Assembly: GCA_002102555.1 (NCBI GenBank)
Contig: MCFL01000059.1
Span: forward strand, 92,744-156,743
Length of the DNA stretch: 64,000 nucleotides
Reading direction: 5' to 3'
Source of the DNA: Catenaria anguillulae PL171
Lineage: Eukaryota > Blastocladiomycota > Blastocladiomycetes > Blastocladiales > Catenariaceae
Positions within the stretch are counted from its first letter, which is position 1, and each line of letters begins with the position of its first letter. The notes beneath the pieces are model-generated. The model saw only the letters and a list, made by a program, of their open reading frames with translations. It was not told the origin of the DNA and made no database searches. This document shows positions 9,365 to 20,802 of the stretch, one piece after another. Made by a program: the position numbers and the translations under genes.

Positions 9365-12300
9365 ATGACAATACTCAGCTCGAGCCATGTCGCAACTCCA
9401 AACACCACTGCTTCGCTGCTTCGTTCGCATTGGGCTCGCTGGGTATCAATACCATTCAACGCGGCACCATTCCGTATACGAGTCCTTGCTGCTGCATTGG
9501 TCACATCCAGTCTCGGTAAGCTTCCTCAGCATCGACGCCATATATTTGTATCACAATGCTCAGCATTCTGCGCCGCCGCCATGTCAATTCACAGTCGCGT
9601 CAGTCCTCCTCTTCGTTCATTTCCGTGATGCCCCAACGCGAGCTGGTTCGTTGTAACAGGAATTTGTCACACAACTTCTGCGTTCCTCACAAGAGATTTT
9701 CTCCCCATTTGCTCAAAAATTATGAAACAGAAACGGAATCCAACTGCGCCAGACGTATGAATCACTTGCAAAACATGTTTGACGTTCAGGCTCTCGCTCT
9801 CGTTCGCCATTTGGGAGCCTACTTGTCGACTATCGGTAACACGACAATTCCAGGGTTTGTGAGTTATGTGTCGCTTCTTAATCCCGATCCAGCGAGTGTC
9901 TCGGCCATCACGCTGTATCAACGTGTGGGGCAAGCGGACAGGGCTCAATGGATCACCGACTTTGCGGAAGAGCTCAAGCAGGGGCAACCGCCCCGCGACG
10001 ACATTTGGACCTTGCCGCTTGTCACTCCTCGTCCGCGCGATCTCGAGCAGCTTTGGCCATGTATTGTTCAAGTTCCCATCTCGCCGTCCGCCATTGAAGG
10101 TGGCAAAACCTTTTCGTTGCTTGGGTTTGATCCTTTGGGTGAGCCTGTGCGTGCAGCGCCCATGCTGCGGGCCTTGTCCTCTGGTGCACCTGCCATGTCT
10201 GAAATGTTGCGGTTCCCAAATGACAATTCGCTTGGCTTCAATATTTATGCACGAAACAAGCAGCCCGTCAGCTCGAAATCGAGTGTCAGCAGCGACTTGG
10301 CGATTGGCGTGCATTTTATCGTGCGTACACTTGTCTTTGCAACTCCTAGCTAGACCAATATGGCTGGAGCTTTTCGATAGCATCTCGTCACCGATCAATT
10401 TCGACATGTCGTGCGAGCACGCTCAGGGATCGAGCTTTTGCGCACGGCCAATGAATCGCATTTGCTTTCTGAGCTTGCCGTTTCTCGCATTGTTCCGATC
10501 GTTGACCAGGAATTGACCTTGTCATGCTACGCCCGACCGCTTCACAGCAAGTTCTGGTTCCGGTTTGGAAGCTACCTTGCCGCACTGACAAGCGCGCTTG
10601 TCGGCCTCTGTCTTGCCTCGCTTGCGCTCAAGGTCAACCACTCGTTAGAGCGAGCGCTCAAGTCTCGCGACGAGTTGACCGCTGCCCGGACGCTCATCAA
10701 GTCGCTGCAAAGCCGAGCCACGGCGATTCTTCAAGCCATCGACGTTCCCGTAACGTTGGTCGACCTTGCTGGGCGCATGATTGCCATGAACCTTCCTGCT
10801 CGCAAATGGATGGGAACGGCAGAGCTTGGTCCTGATCAGTTTGGTGGAGAGCGGAGTATTTTCATTGACGATGTCGTTGAGTGTGTTGCAGCGAGCACTT
10901 TTGCTGCCGAAATGGAGTGTGCTGGCCGTGGGCAACAAGCTGACATTTTGGGTGGCCCATCTCCGCTTGTCACACCATCTCCGTTGGCCGCGAATACGAG
11001 CCACGATTGGCTACTCAACCCGCTCAAACCCAGCGGATTTGACTCCGAGTCAGAATCAACTTTACTGTCATGTCCTCAAATGTCGCCAAACGAGCCGCAC
11101 ACCTTCGCATTGGCCCGCCCAGTCATCCCGACAGACGTGCCGGCCGGTGCTTCCTTACCTTGGCCAGAACCAGCCGTTGAGCGGACGCCATCCTGTCCAT
11201 CCCATCTGACTTCCCACACTCAAGTAGCAGAAGCAAGTACGCGAGACCTGAATTTGCACCGCCGCCATCGCGGACTGCGCTTTCGACCAGGAGTCACTCA
11301 AGTCTCAGTGCGCCGTCCTACCGACGGCAAGTTGTATGACGCCGAAGTATGCGCGAGCGGGTCATTTATGGTACCGGATGTGGAATCACGGTCATTGACG
11401 CCGCGAGACTCCCTCTCGATTGCCCATCGCATTGTGAGATGGCTGCAACCTGCTCACTCTCCTCGTCCGCGTCGCAACAATTTCGAACTTGCGCTTATCG
11501 ACCGACCTGCGCTTGACCCAGCGGGCTTGCATGTCGGCCGTCATCCCATCCACTTTCCCTCAGCCGTCTCGTCGCTCAACTCGCCCACTCGCCCGTCCTC
11601 TATCCAACAAATTGTTCTCATTTCGGATCGCAGCGACGTTGCTGAACGCGTCCACAATTTCGAGCGCGCCCAATCCGAACTCGCATTGGCACACCAAGCG
11701 TGTACCCAAATGCTCCTGCTTCTGTGCCACGAAGTACGCAACCCTGCCCACGTCATTTCCGGATTGCTCGGCGACGAGCCGAGGGCAGACTGTGCGCAAG
11801 ACGCCAATGTTGCGTTGGCGGCTCTGACGCGATGTATGGATCAAGGCACACTGCTACTTGGCCAAGAAACGAATGCGGATCTTCCTGAGCTCTCGTGCGA
11901 CGGCCGGTGGACGCTGTCTGAGCTTGTGCGATTGATGTGCGAGCACCAGTGTCCGGGCTGGTTGCTGGAACAGCCTTGCATTGCTGTCGATTCTCGCGTC
12001 GCGTGTGGTCAGCCAATCGCGGGAGATGCAGATTGCTGGCGGCGACTTGTGCGGATCTTGCTGGGATTGACCGCGGAAATTGTCAGGTCGGATGAGTCGA
12101 AACGGCTGGATGGCGGCGGGCGGGTCACGATTCGTGTACAGCTCGGCGAGGAGCAGAGTGGAGAGGACATTGGCGTTCGAGAAGCTGGCCGAGTGCCGCC
12201 AGAGGGCTGGGCACCATTGCACTTGGCGATTTGTATACCCACCACTTTGCCTTTGGGTGTTGCCGTTGCACACTCTGTCGAGGATATGATGGGCGTTCTC

Positions 12301-12516
12301 GCGTGGTCACGGCAGCACCGTCCTCACTCCAGCGGTTTGTTAGATGTGCCCATGTCACCGTCCGCGCCGCCAGATCCGCAAACGTGGGCAGGTCTGCACG
12401 TCTTGGTACTGTGGCGGCAGTTGAGAGCATTAGTAGGCGACACTTCCCAGTTCACAGTCTCGATTGATGCGGGTGCAATCATTTTGCGAATCCAAGTCGA
12501 TTGTCGGCTTCTGTGA
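9365..12516 (+). CDS. CHASE-domain sensor histidine kinase with degenerate ATPase domain
   Basis: Membrane sensor of the two-component family. A likely first exon (9365-9515) ends in a hydrophobic stretch (RIRVLAAALVTSSLG) that could be the first transmembrane helix; the join to the next exon (donor gtaagc at 9516) is not resolved. The extracellular region to about 10500 fits a CHASE domain. A clear 60-nt intron (10321-10380) joins GVHFI to HLVTDQFRHVV in frame. A second membrane helix (about 10575-10640) and a PAS-like segment (ILQAIDVPVTLVDLAGRMIA) follow. The H-box LLCHEVRNPAHVISG near 11735 keeps the phospho-accepting His. The catalytic domain is poor: the N-box lacks its Asn (RILLGLTAEIV) and no DxGxG is seen, although a G2-like GLHVLVLWRQL remains. 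There is no receiver domain. CHASE kinases are known in early-diverging fungi and as plant cytokinin receptors; the ligand here is unknown. Confidence 0.78.
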
Positions 12517-12607
12517 ACTGTTGTTGCTCGTTTTTGCCCCCTGCAGATAATACCCCATCATTGAGTAGAAATTATATCTGTCCATCGAAAAGCTGAAATG
12601 CACCCTT

Positions 12608-13747
12608 TCAATCACGCTCGCAAGGGTAATCCACAACATGCCCGACAAACTGGTGCAAAAAGCCTACATCCGCCTTCCGCAACGCCATTGCCTTGCGGCC
12701 CATGACGTCAAACGGATGCGAGTCGCGGGACCAGGTCTTGCGGGCTGCCTCGGTTGCTCCCAAGTACTCTTGCCCAACAACCATGCCACCAGCTTCCTCG
12801 ACCAGTAGCACAGCCGCGGCCATATCCCATGCATGCAGGCCAATCTCCCAATACACATCTGCGCCACCCCTTGCAATCATGCACAAGTTCAACGCGCCAC
12901 TGCCCGTGCATCGAATTCCACGCAAATTGGCCTTGGACGCCGAAAGCACATTGTGCCAGGTATCCAGCTTGGCCTTCATGGCGACCGCGCCACGGTCGTG
13001 GCCGCCTTCGGTCACCATGAGCACGGCATTTTGGTCGAGCGGGTGGTTGGCGCGGTGGATGGGCAGGCAGCGGCCGTTCATGAATGCGCCGTGGCCGCGG
13101 TGGGCAATGTACATCTCGTCCAGAATGGGGTTGTAAATGACGGCGGCCGTGGGTTGACGGTTGACAACGAGCCCGAGCGAGGTGCAGACGAAGGGAAAGC
13201 CATGAACAAAGTTGGTGGTGCCTGAAAAGAGTCGACAGTTCGTGTCAGTTCTCCTATTTTAAATCATCAGATTGGCGCAATTTTCGTGATTGGAACGTAT
13301 ACATACCATCGATCGGATCACAGATGACCGTCGGGGCATCTGTCAATTCACACTTGGCGCCGCCAGCAACCGACTCTTCGCCGATAAACTTGTAATCCGG
13401 GAACACGGCATCCAGGCGCTTCTTGATGAGGGCCTCAACAGCCTGATCTGTTGCAAAATGAACCATCAACTCGTCAGACAAAACGACTTTCGGCGAATGA
13501 ACACTTGAGTCGGCGAACCTGTGGCCGTGACGAGATCAATGGCGTTGTTGTCCTTGTTGTCTGGAGCCGGTGGCGCCTGCGCATCAAAGAAGGCAGTGCG
13601 GATGATGGCGCCGACCTCACGGGCAAGCTTGGTGGCCTCGGTACACCAGGCGCCAAAGGGGGCGTCAGCTCCGATCACGTCATCTCGGACTGTGGTGGTC
13701 GCGGCAGTCGAAGCGTTGGAGGACATGGTGCTGGGCGTTGTTTGCAT
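12608..13747 (-). CDS. Inositol monophosphatase family protein
   Basis: Mg-dependent phosphatase of the FIG/IMPase superfamily, predicted to hydrolyse myo-inositol monophosphate in inositol recycling. Exons are complement(12608..13221, 13307..13447, 13519..13747). Spliced motifs are textbook: [14 protein letters not shown] (metal/lithium region), [24 protein letters not shown] (intron in the Gly codon), and near the C-terminus [19 protein letters not shown] with the substrate-binding Trp-Asp. About 326 residues, slightly longer than most at the N-terminus; the start could be the Met at 13747 or the one seven codons later (13726). The C-terminus VVDYPCERD is complete. It lies tail to tail with the CHASE kinase, with under 100 bp between stops. 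Confidence 0.95.
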
Positions 13748-14176
13748 GGATTGATTGTGGCTAATCGGGAGGATACATACATATCATTGACAGCAGCGAA
13801 CCGAACGAATGATGAAAACGTTTGAGTTGGCGGCTTGCACCCACGTGACGTCGGTTGGACGGCAGGGAAGCTGGAGACTGCGGACATGGACATGAAAGTC
13901 AGGGATTCGCGAAATGCCGCAAAAATTGAACTCGAGGAGCCCAAATGCGGGAGCAAATGTGGGCGTCGTACCATGTCTTATGCCTTGCAAGTGAATGCAC
14001 TGTCAGTCCAATGCTACATACTGACCAGATTGCACGATTGTCGGCAGTTTCCGCGTTTTCTGAACCTCAGCAATGGCACTCACAAATGTATGACGACGCG
14101 ATCAAGCACGACAGAAGGATGCTTGTGGGCTGACCCAAAGGATCCTGCATCGCGACAAATAAATATTTAGCCTCAG
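13748..14176. other. Divergent intergenic region between IMPase and membrane protein
   Basis: About 430 bp. Probably holds both promoters and perhaps an unrecognised first exon of the membrane protein that follows. One candidate exon ends at 14124 (donor gtgggc) and would join phase 0 to 14177, but its sequence has no helix matching the first exon of the paralogue. Confidence 0.4.
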
Positions 14177-15568
14177 TTCTTGTGGCATGGGGGATCCTTC
14201 TTCCTGGGCTACTTGCCCGTCTTCAATGTCGTTGTCGGCCTGCGTGCCATGCGATTGTTTAGCAAAACCAAATCAAAGTTCTACCTTGCGCTTGGCGGAA
14301 TCGCCTTCGGGTGGGCCATTGACATTGTCGTGTTCTTCCTGTCATTGCGTCCTGAGACGCCTCCAGAGCAATATGTCTCTATGAGCCGCGCAGTGTCGGC
14401 GATGGAATTGGTGCTTGGGTCTTCGTTTATCGTCTTGAATGCATCGAGGTGCGTTTTAGGGCCGGATTGCCGTGTGCACTTGCTCTTGTCCACGACAACG
14501 GCTCGAACCTGAGCTGACGGCCGGAGCTCGACACAGGCTGTTCAAATTAAAAAAGAGCGCCAACAGGCCAGTCATTCACAAAGTTCTCCTCGGACTTGCT
14601 GCATTTGACTGGATTTGCTGCGTCGCTAACGGCTGCTTTCTCTTGGCGATCGATCCGTTCGGTCCACTGTCCTCCATCGCATTGGCTTGGTATTCTGGTT
14701 CGCTCCCGCACATTCTTCCTGTCTTGGCCGCGCATGCATGGGAATTGACTTGTTACCGGTGCCTATTGTCTCACCTCTTGGACTTTGTATTCAGCCGGCA
14801 CACTATGTACGCACTCGATCCACTTCTGACCCGGGGGCGGGTCGTACCAGGGTGCTGATTCCCTGTCAATCTAGTTGATGCCGTCCTCAACCTTGCCATT
14901 TCCTTGGCTTTTGTTGTGCACTTGCGTGAGCTCAGCAATGGGCCGGCTGGGTCAGCCACTGGCGGATTGCGGCAAGGCCTTACCAGCCGATTGAAACGTG
15001 TCCAGGTCGAGCTCATTATCGAATGCGTGCTCATCATCGGGGCAAACTTTTTCTACTCTTACAACGCAATGATTGATCCGCATTACGGGCTGTACGTTTG
15101 GTAATTTTGCGCCTTTGTGTCGTGATTTGAGCATTCATCATTGTCGCTGGTGTGGGACTTGTCACGGTAGGTCTTACACCGCTCTGGTTATTCGGCTTCA
15201 CATCTACTGCAAGTGCGTTATTGAGCCCAGTCAACTACGCATCGCCAACTATCCCGGATAATGTGTCACCCAGGTTCCTTGAATCGCTCAACGCCATCAT
15301 GCGCCGCGGCAATGTGACGAGCCGCAGTCCAAGTCTGAACCAACCCGCTCCAGGCAGTGGCACTGGCAGTCGCCCGCATCACAAGAGTGGTGCAGCCACG
15401 ACGGCCACGCTCATCTCGTCAGCCGCTGCTGCCGCGGTCAAGAGCCCGAGCTCGCGCCATTTGTTGGCTGTAGCCGAGGCAGGTGGGCCGCATTCAACTG
15501 TACAAACGATTGATCGAGCCTCTGCCGATAGGGATATGGGAGGTGGGGAGGACACAAGGGCCAGTTGA
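14177..15568 (+). CDS. Multi-pass membrane protein of unknown family (paralogue of 24467-26207)
   Basis: The first recognisable exon starts after an acceptor (cctcag, 14176) and reads FLWHGGSFFLGYLPVFNVVV, then GLRAMRLF and further hydrophobic helices. An intron at about 14447-14541 joins LNAS to RLFKLKKSANRPVIHKVLLG. Later exons supply a helix (VLNLAISLAFVVHL), then LKRVQVELIIECVLIIGANF and MIDPHYGL. A final hydrophobic stretch (LVTVGLTPLWLFGF) precedes an Ala/Ser-rich cytoplasmic tail ending at 15568. At least six helices are visible, so a seven-helix receptor layout is likely. I do not recognise the family. The first exon and the joint near 15100-15140 are unresolved. Close similarity to 24467-26207 across several exons supports it being a real gene. 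Confidence 0.7.
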
Positions 15569-15923
15569 AGCTGGGAGCACGGCAACGGGAGAAAGTAGAT
15601 CGGAAGGAGACGCAAAATGTCCATAAGCGTGGTCTGTAAACACACATCACAGCAATGAAGAGTGTGCAGAAAAATCACAAAAGACATGGTAATCGATATG
15701 GCAGAGGCAGAGGTGAGGAAGGAAGGCAATGTGTCGATCCACATGTAATGCATTGCGAAAAGAGGAAAACACACGAGGGAGATGGACGAAACAGAAAAAA
15801 GAAACAGCACGGCAAAATCATCATGGACAGCAAGCGTCCATTGGCATAGGCGGGGGGTGATGGCAAAAAACAAAACAAAACATGAAATGAACAAACGGGC
15901 AAGCAAAAAGCCTCCATCGGAGC
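15569..15923. other. Convergent intergenic region
   Basis: About 355 bp between two convergent stops. A-rich on the plus strand, as expected of 3' ends; no gene seen. Confidence 0.5.
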
Positions 15924-16660
15924 CTACTCATCCTCTAGCGTCGACCTTGGTACCGACTCTGAAACTTCCGACGGCGACCGCTTTCGGCTCTCGTGCGCCG
16001 GTGAAGGATCCCGAGATGATGGCGGCAGACCCGGTGCAACAGGTGCGGGTGATGGTGACGCCCGCGGTGACGTTTGGCCAGATGATACTGGCGGTGGGGA
16101 TGCGGATTGGAGCCCATTGGGTGCTGCAGCGGCGGCGGCGGCAGACGCCGGATTGGAGCTGGAAAGCTCATTTGGAAAAGAGTAGGATGCGGTCGCCGCA
16201 GCCCCGACCGCGGTGGCAGCTTCCATGGATGAGGGCGGGCGGGATGTGTCGTCTGAATCACTCGTGTCATCCTCGATGCACACATAATTTTCGGGAACCA
16301 GCCCTTCTTGGTCGTTGAGGATGCCGAGGAGCCACCTGCAGCAACAACGAGGTGGTTAGCACCAGTTTGTGGAGTTTGCGGACAAACGGCGACGCACCCA
16401 GGATACTTGCGCTCCAAAATGTATATCAGAGCACCCTCCGGAAAGCTCAACTCGCTTGGATCCTGCGCCTCAAAATCGTACATTGCGCGGGCATGACATG
16501 GGAACAGATTGTCGATATCCGAGGTTGTAGATGGTGTTGGGGACGTGATCGGGTAAATTCCATAATGCAATGGAGACGACGGCGGATGCGCAAAGTCCCG
16601 GACCTTGAATGGGACTGTCGATTGAGTCGCGCGGAAGGGATTGACGGGCGTAATGATCAT
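15924..16660 (-). CDS. SH3-domain protein with low-complexity Ser/Ala/Pro tail
   Basis: Two exons, complement(15924..16335, 16398..16660), with a 62-nt intron (donor gtgcgt, acceptor ctgcag), about 224 residues. The N-terminal 55 residues are unstructured (MIITPVNPFRATQSTVPFKV). The SH3 domain follows: ARAMYDFEAQDPSELSFPEG, then IYILERKYPGWLLGILNDQE, then GLVPENYVCIED. It has the ALYDF-like, GWxxG and PENYV landmarks, with the intron exactly before the conserved Trp. The C-terminal 110 residues are Ser/Ala/Pro-rich. SH3 domains bind proline-rich partners, often in cortical actin or endocytosis; the partner is unknown. A second SH3 module in this window belongs to the membrane protein at 20803-24066. 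Confidence 0.88.
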
Positions 16661-18276
16661 GGCGGTATTGTGAGGGCACGAAAATGATTGAAAAAAAAAA
16701 TGCAATGCCAATAGAGTGAGTGGGCAGCTCGGAAAATGGACGAGGTGCAGTTGAAGGACAAATAAAAGGGAGGCAACGGACAATGGTACGAACCGGTCGA
16801 GGAAATGGACAGCGTCTTAAGGCGTCGTGAAATGGGTGATGAATCGCGACCAGACTCCATCGTGTTGTTGTCAGCAAGTTGGGGTGGCAGGAAACGGACG
16901 GTGGCCAAGGTTGATGCTCGGTCACCCAAATACAGAGGAAGATGGTGGCTGGTGCGACCAGAGAGAAACCGGCGGCGGCGGAGAAAGTCGGCCTGGTTGG
17001 GGGCAATGCGAAGGGAATGCGGATATTGAAACAAGTCAGAAATGAGCAGACAGCCCCCCTCCCACCTCCGTAAACGTAGCACGAAACCAAGGAGGACCAG
17101 ATGATGAACGACTCGCACCAATCCCAGATGTCCTTGGTTCAGAGTTTGAATGTGGGTTGCCTCGGCGGTTTCGTGCAAGCGCGCAGCTGACACATCAGCG
17201 AATGGACGTAACGTGGAAGCGGGCAGGAAACACCAAGATGGGACAAGAATAGTACACAACGGCTCGACCGGTGGCGGTTGCTGCTCTGTAGGTCGTGCGA
17301 TGGCGGTATTGCGTTCACGCCGTGATCAGCAGCTGGTGGCGAGCAAAGTGCGGCAAGGTGGCCGAGGTGTAAAAATACAAACGGTATGACTCTTCAAGGT
17401 TGATGGAGCGCAGATGCGCAGAAACCAAGTGCAAAGAGGCGAAACGAGAGATGAAGCGGTGGCGTGATGGCGGTCGGGGACAACTTGACCGTGCGAATTC
17501 GAAGTGCTGAGTGAAGGAAATGACGTGAAAGCGGCAAAGAAGTCAGAAGTGAAGGCGATATCAATCGGCTGAGTCGGCCGCGCAGCGTTTTGATTGGGGG
17601 AAAGCGAGTTTGGGCAAATGGGCAGCGGACGATGGGGTGCGGGCGGCGTTGTGTTGCGGTCAGCGGACGGCGTTCGCGGTTGCAGGTTGGGATGCCAGTC
17701 GACGAGCGGCCTCGAGTCAAATTTGCATTGCAATGGTCCGAAACAGGGCAGTGCGCAGAGTGTTGCCGTACATTAAGCACAAGAGTCGGCAACGAATACG
17801 GCGTCGCGGATGGGCCATGCCAGTGTAGCTGCCTTGAAGAACTTGTCACGTGCTGCTGTGCTGCGCGGACAGACCGCCGTTGGCGCGGGGCTGACATGTC
17901 TTGGTCGGGCTGTTTACTCCTGGGCCAAGAGGCGCCGGCTTGCAACTGAAAAGTAGGTCGGACAGCAGAGACCATTAGCAGGGCTCCCAGGCATTCATCT
18001 TTATCCTCAAGACCGACAACATGTGTTTCTCATCGGTCAGAGGTTGGACCAATGTATCTTTATCCTTGAATGAGCCCTTTTGTTGCAACGGTTAGCTGGA
18101 GTAAACTGCAGCTGCGGACAAATCGACAGCAGGCAAGGTCCGCTGTGACTTGCAGGAAATCGCCACAACCTGTCACCACATGCTGGGTGTTTGTCGCTAT
18201 GTAACACTCACAATCCATCACGCGACAGCGACGTTCACTTTCCCACGGCCACACATATTTATTATTGTCTCGGCCA
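16661..18276. other. Long divergent intergenic region
   Basis: About 1.6 kb upstream of both the SH3 gene (minus) and the AN1 gene (plus). Several open frames exist but none has domains, codon pattern or splice continuity; pyrimidine/purine skew explains their length. An imperfect hairpin at about 18010-18045 (ctcaagaccga ... tcatcggtc) loosely recalls the MULE repeat ends. No supported gene. Confidence 0.5.
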
Positions 18277-18326
18277 TGTTAGGCGAGATCGTGTTCTATC
18301 GTAAAAGCCATGCAATTGTACATACA

Positions 18327-20606
18327 ATGAGTACGCCATTAGATCGCAGCGACCTTCCACCCGCAGCTCCTCCTCCTGGGCCAGTGTCCGACAACCCGGA
18401 CCAGCCTGGCAGCTTGGCCTCGAACCAAAGCGATGCAAGAAGAAATAGCGCTACAACCTCCTCATCCTCTACTGCTGGGCAGCGCAAACCCTCGTCGTCC
18501 ATACACAAGCGCAGCAAAACTGCAGCAGGCCGGCCACCATCTGTTCGCACCACGATCCACTCTGTTGCGTCCGCCGTTTCTGCCGCAGTGCCTATCGCAG
18601 CAGCTGCCGCCGCCAGTGGGCGGACGAGCGAACGGTCAGCCGTGACGAAACAATTTGGGTGGGGCCAAGTCAGGCGTGCCTCCGGTTAACGTTGCAGCAA
18701 AGGCAAATCCTACCACCGGTAGTACTTTACTATCATCATCGTCTCATCACCAACGGCGGTTGGGAGGTTTGCAACTCGCAACAAGACAATCACCACCCCG
18801 CCGTCCCTCTCTTCCGACAAACATGTACCTTTTCGAGGCGATCCACACCAGTTTATCCAGCTCACAATTTGTACCATGACTGGCAAGGCATGTCATCGTC
18901 GACAACACTCCAACTGTCCACATTCTTTTTATCAACCTTGATCGGCTGACCTTATTCTAGATCGACACAGACTTTTTCTCTTCGTGTCCTGCCAACAGAC
19001 ACGCTCTGGGAACTCAAGCGCTTTATCGCACACGACCACGGCATTCCAGTCGAATCGCAAACACTCCTTCTTCGCGACGCCCGCTCCGCGACTCAAACAT
19101 GGTGTGCGACTACAACCTCAGACGGGCGACAAGCTCGACCTTGTGCTCACCCTGGCGGGCGGACACGGACCCATCACCGCCTCTCTCAAACTACCGCTTC
19201 CCACATCTTCCTCAACCTCACCCACGCCGGGTCCACCGCCATTCAACCTAAGCGACTGGTTCCCAACAGCACAGAATGACGCGCGCGACCACGACAGCGA
19301 CGAAGACGCGCCGCCATCCGTGCTCCTGCTGTTGTGCCGCCAGGGCGATGACTTGTACCTCTTGGAACTGCTCATGGCCAATGGCCAGTGTGTTGACGCC
19401 CGTGCGCAGTATCTTGGCGGCAGCGATTTGGCGCCCGAAGATGTCGCTGCAATTGTGCGCGCGATGGGGCCGCAGGGTCATGGGTGCGGGTCGGCGGGAG
19501 TGTTTGAATCGTTTGCGTCCAACGGCAAGCAGGACGGGTGGGTTCAGGGATTGAGTGAGGTGACCGGGTGTGAGGAGGTAGAGCAAGATGGCGAATTGGG
19601 TTTGATGTACGATGAGCACGAGCCCATCGAGTATCCTCTGGACGAATGCGCTGGTGACCGGCCAGGAACAGCAGAGTCGATGGTTTCGATTCCCGACGAA
19701 ATTGCCCGCAAGTACGGCTTGCTCGTCGGTGAATCGTCTCAGAGCCCGAGGGCCAGCAACCAGCAACATACGGGTGATGAGGATCATGGGACGCTCTCGC
19801 CACACCTTGAATCCGTCATCCACTCGGCCATCAGCCGGGCAGCAACCCCGCCCAGCTCGCGCCCATCGTCCGGAAAGCCAAAGGCGTCAGGTCGACCGAC
19901 AACGGCGATTGCACTCACACGTGTCGGTGTTCGCCCATTGTCTGCTGGGAGATTCATTGTCAAACCACGCGCGAAATCTGCGCCAGTCGACAGGTTTTCA
20001 ATTGCCATGGTATCGGATGGCGCCACTGCGCAAGGGATTCGAGAATTCACCTCGAGCAAGCCAGTTCAGTCGCGCGGTCATGTCCTCGGTGCCGCAAGAA
20101 AGTCGCCGCCGGGCGCCGGCGGACGAACTACTGAGCATCGTCGGCCCAAGAGTGGGAACCGTGAGACCTCGAGTGCCAGACGGGACCCACCACCACACAC
20201 AAGTCTTCCTGCCCCTCACGCACTCACCGCTTGCTCGCTACCCACCATCGACCGTGTGGGTACCATGACCACCCATGCCTCCTCGGACGCACCCAATACT
20301 CGACGCCGCCAGACCCCACCAGGCAGCGCTGGAGCGCGCCCACCGGCCACACGCTTGGCGCCGGCTCCTCCCGCTGCCATCGCCGCACCGCCTTCCACAT
20401 GCGCATGCGCGGGATGCTCGAAACGGCTGCGTCCCGCCATGGTTGCGGCAGGCGCCACACGATGCCGGTGCGGCGGTCACTATTGCGCAAAGCACCGGGC
20501 GAGCGGCGCACATGCGTGTACATATGATTACCGTGGCGTGGAAAGGGCACGGCTCACCAGGGATAATCCGAGCGTCGTGGGTAGAAGGGTACCTGGCGAG
20601 GGTTAG
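18327..20606 (+). CDS. Ubiquitin-like plus AN1-type zinc-finger protein (ZFAND4-like), frame apparently broken
   Basis: A Ser/Pro/Ala-rich N-terminus (possible start at 18327, MSTPLDRSDLPPAA) leads to a ubiquitin-like domain. It begins NMYLFEAIHT at 18820, crosses a 100-nt intron (18871-18970) to TFSLRVLPTDTLWELKRFIA and HDHGIPVESQTLLLRDA, and continues LKHGVRLQPQTGDKLDLVLT then LAGG. The two halves lie in different frames, and one base near 19083-19095 must be dropped to join them. A smaller inconsistency lies near 18640-18660. After a long disordered region the C-terminus carries an AN1 finger (CAGCSKR, then TRCRCGGHYCAKHRASGAH and CTYDY) and ends at 20606. This Ubl-to-AN1 order is that of ZFAND4/ANUBL1; such proteins are linked to ubiquitin/p97 biology. 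Domain calls are firm; whether the gene is broken or misassembled is open. Confidence 0.75.
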
Positions 20607-20802
20607 TGCTGTAAATGGTTATCTCTTTCACATTCAAGGATGGAAATACCTCCTGGCTGGGTGCGACCATGTTGCGCAAGGGTAAAGCACCGCGATATAT
20701 ACAACTTCGTCGAATACATGAGGGGAATCATTCCAATCCAACCTGCACGCACGATGCCACATTCAGTCTAAATCACATCCATTTAGATATACAATCACTG
20801 CT

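Noticed and set aside
16470-17975. Several 100-200 codon frames in the long intergenic region
   Set aside because: Ser/Pro/Arg-rich, no splice continuity, no domain; arise from strand composition bias.
18000-18050. Hairpin resembling MULE ends
   Set aside because: Only scattered short matches; cannot be distinguished from chance.
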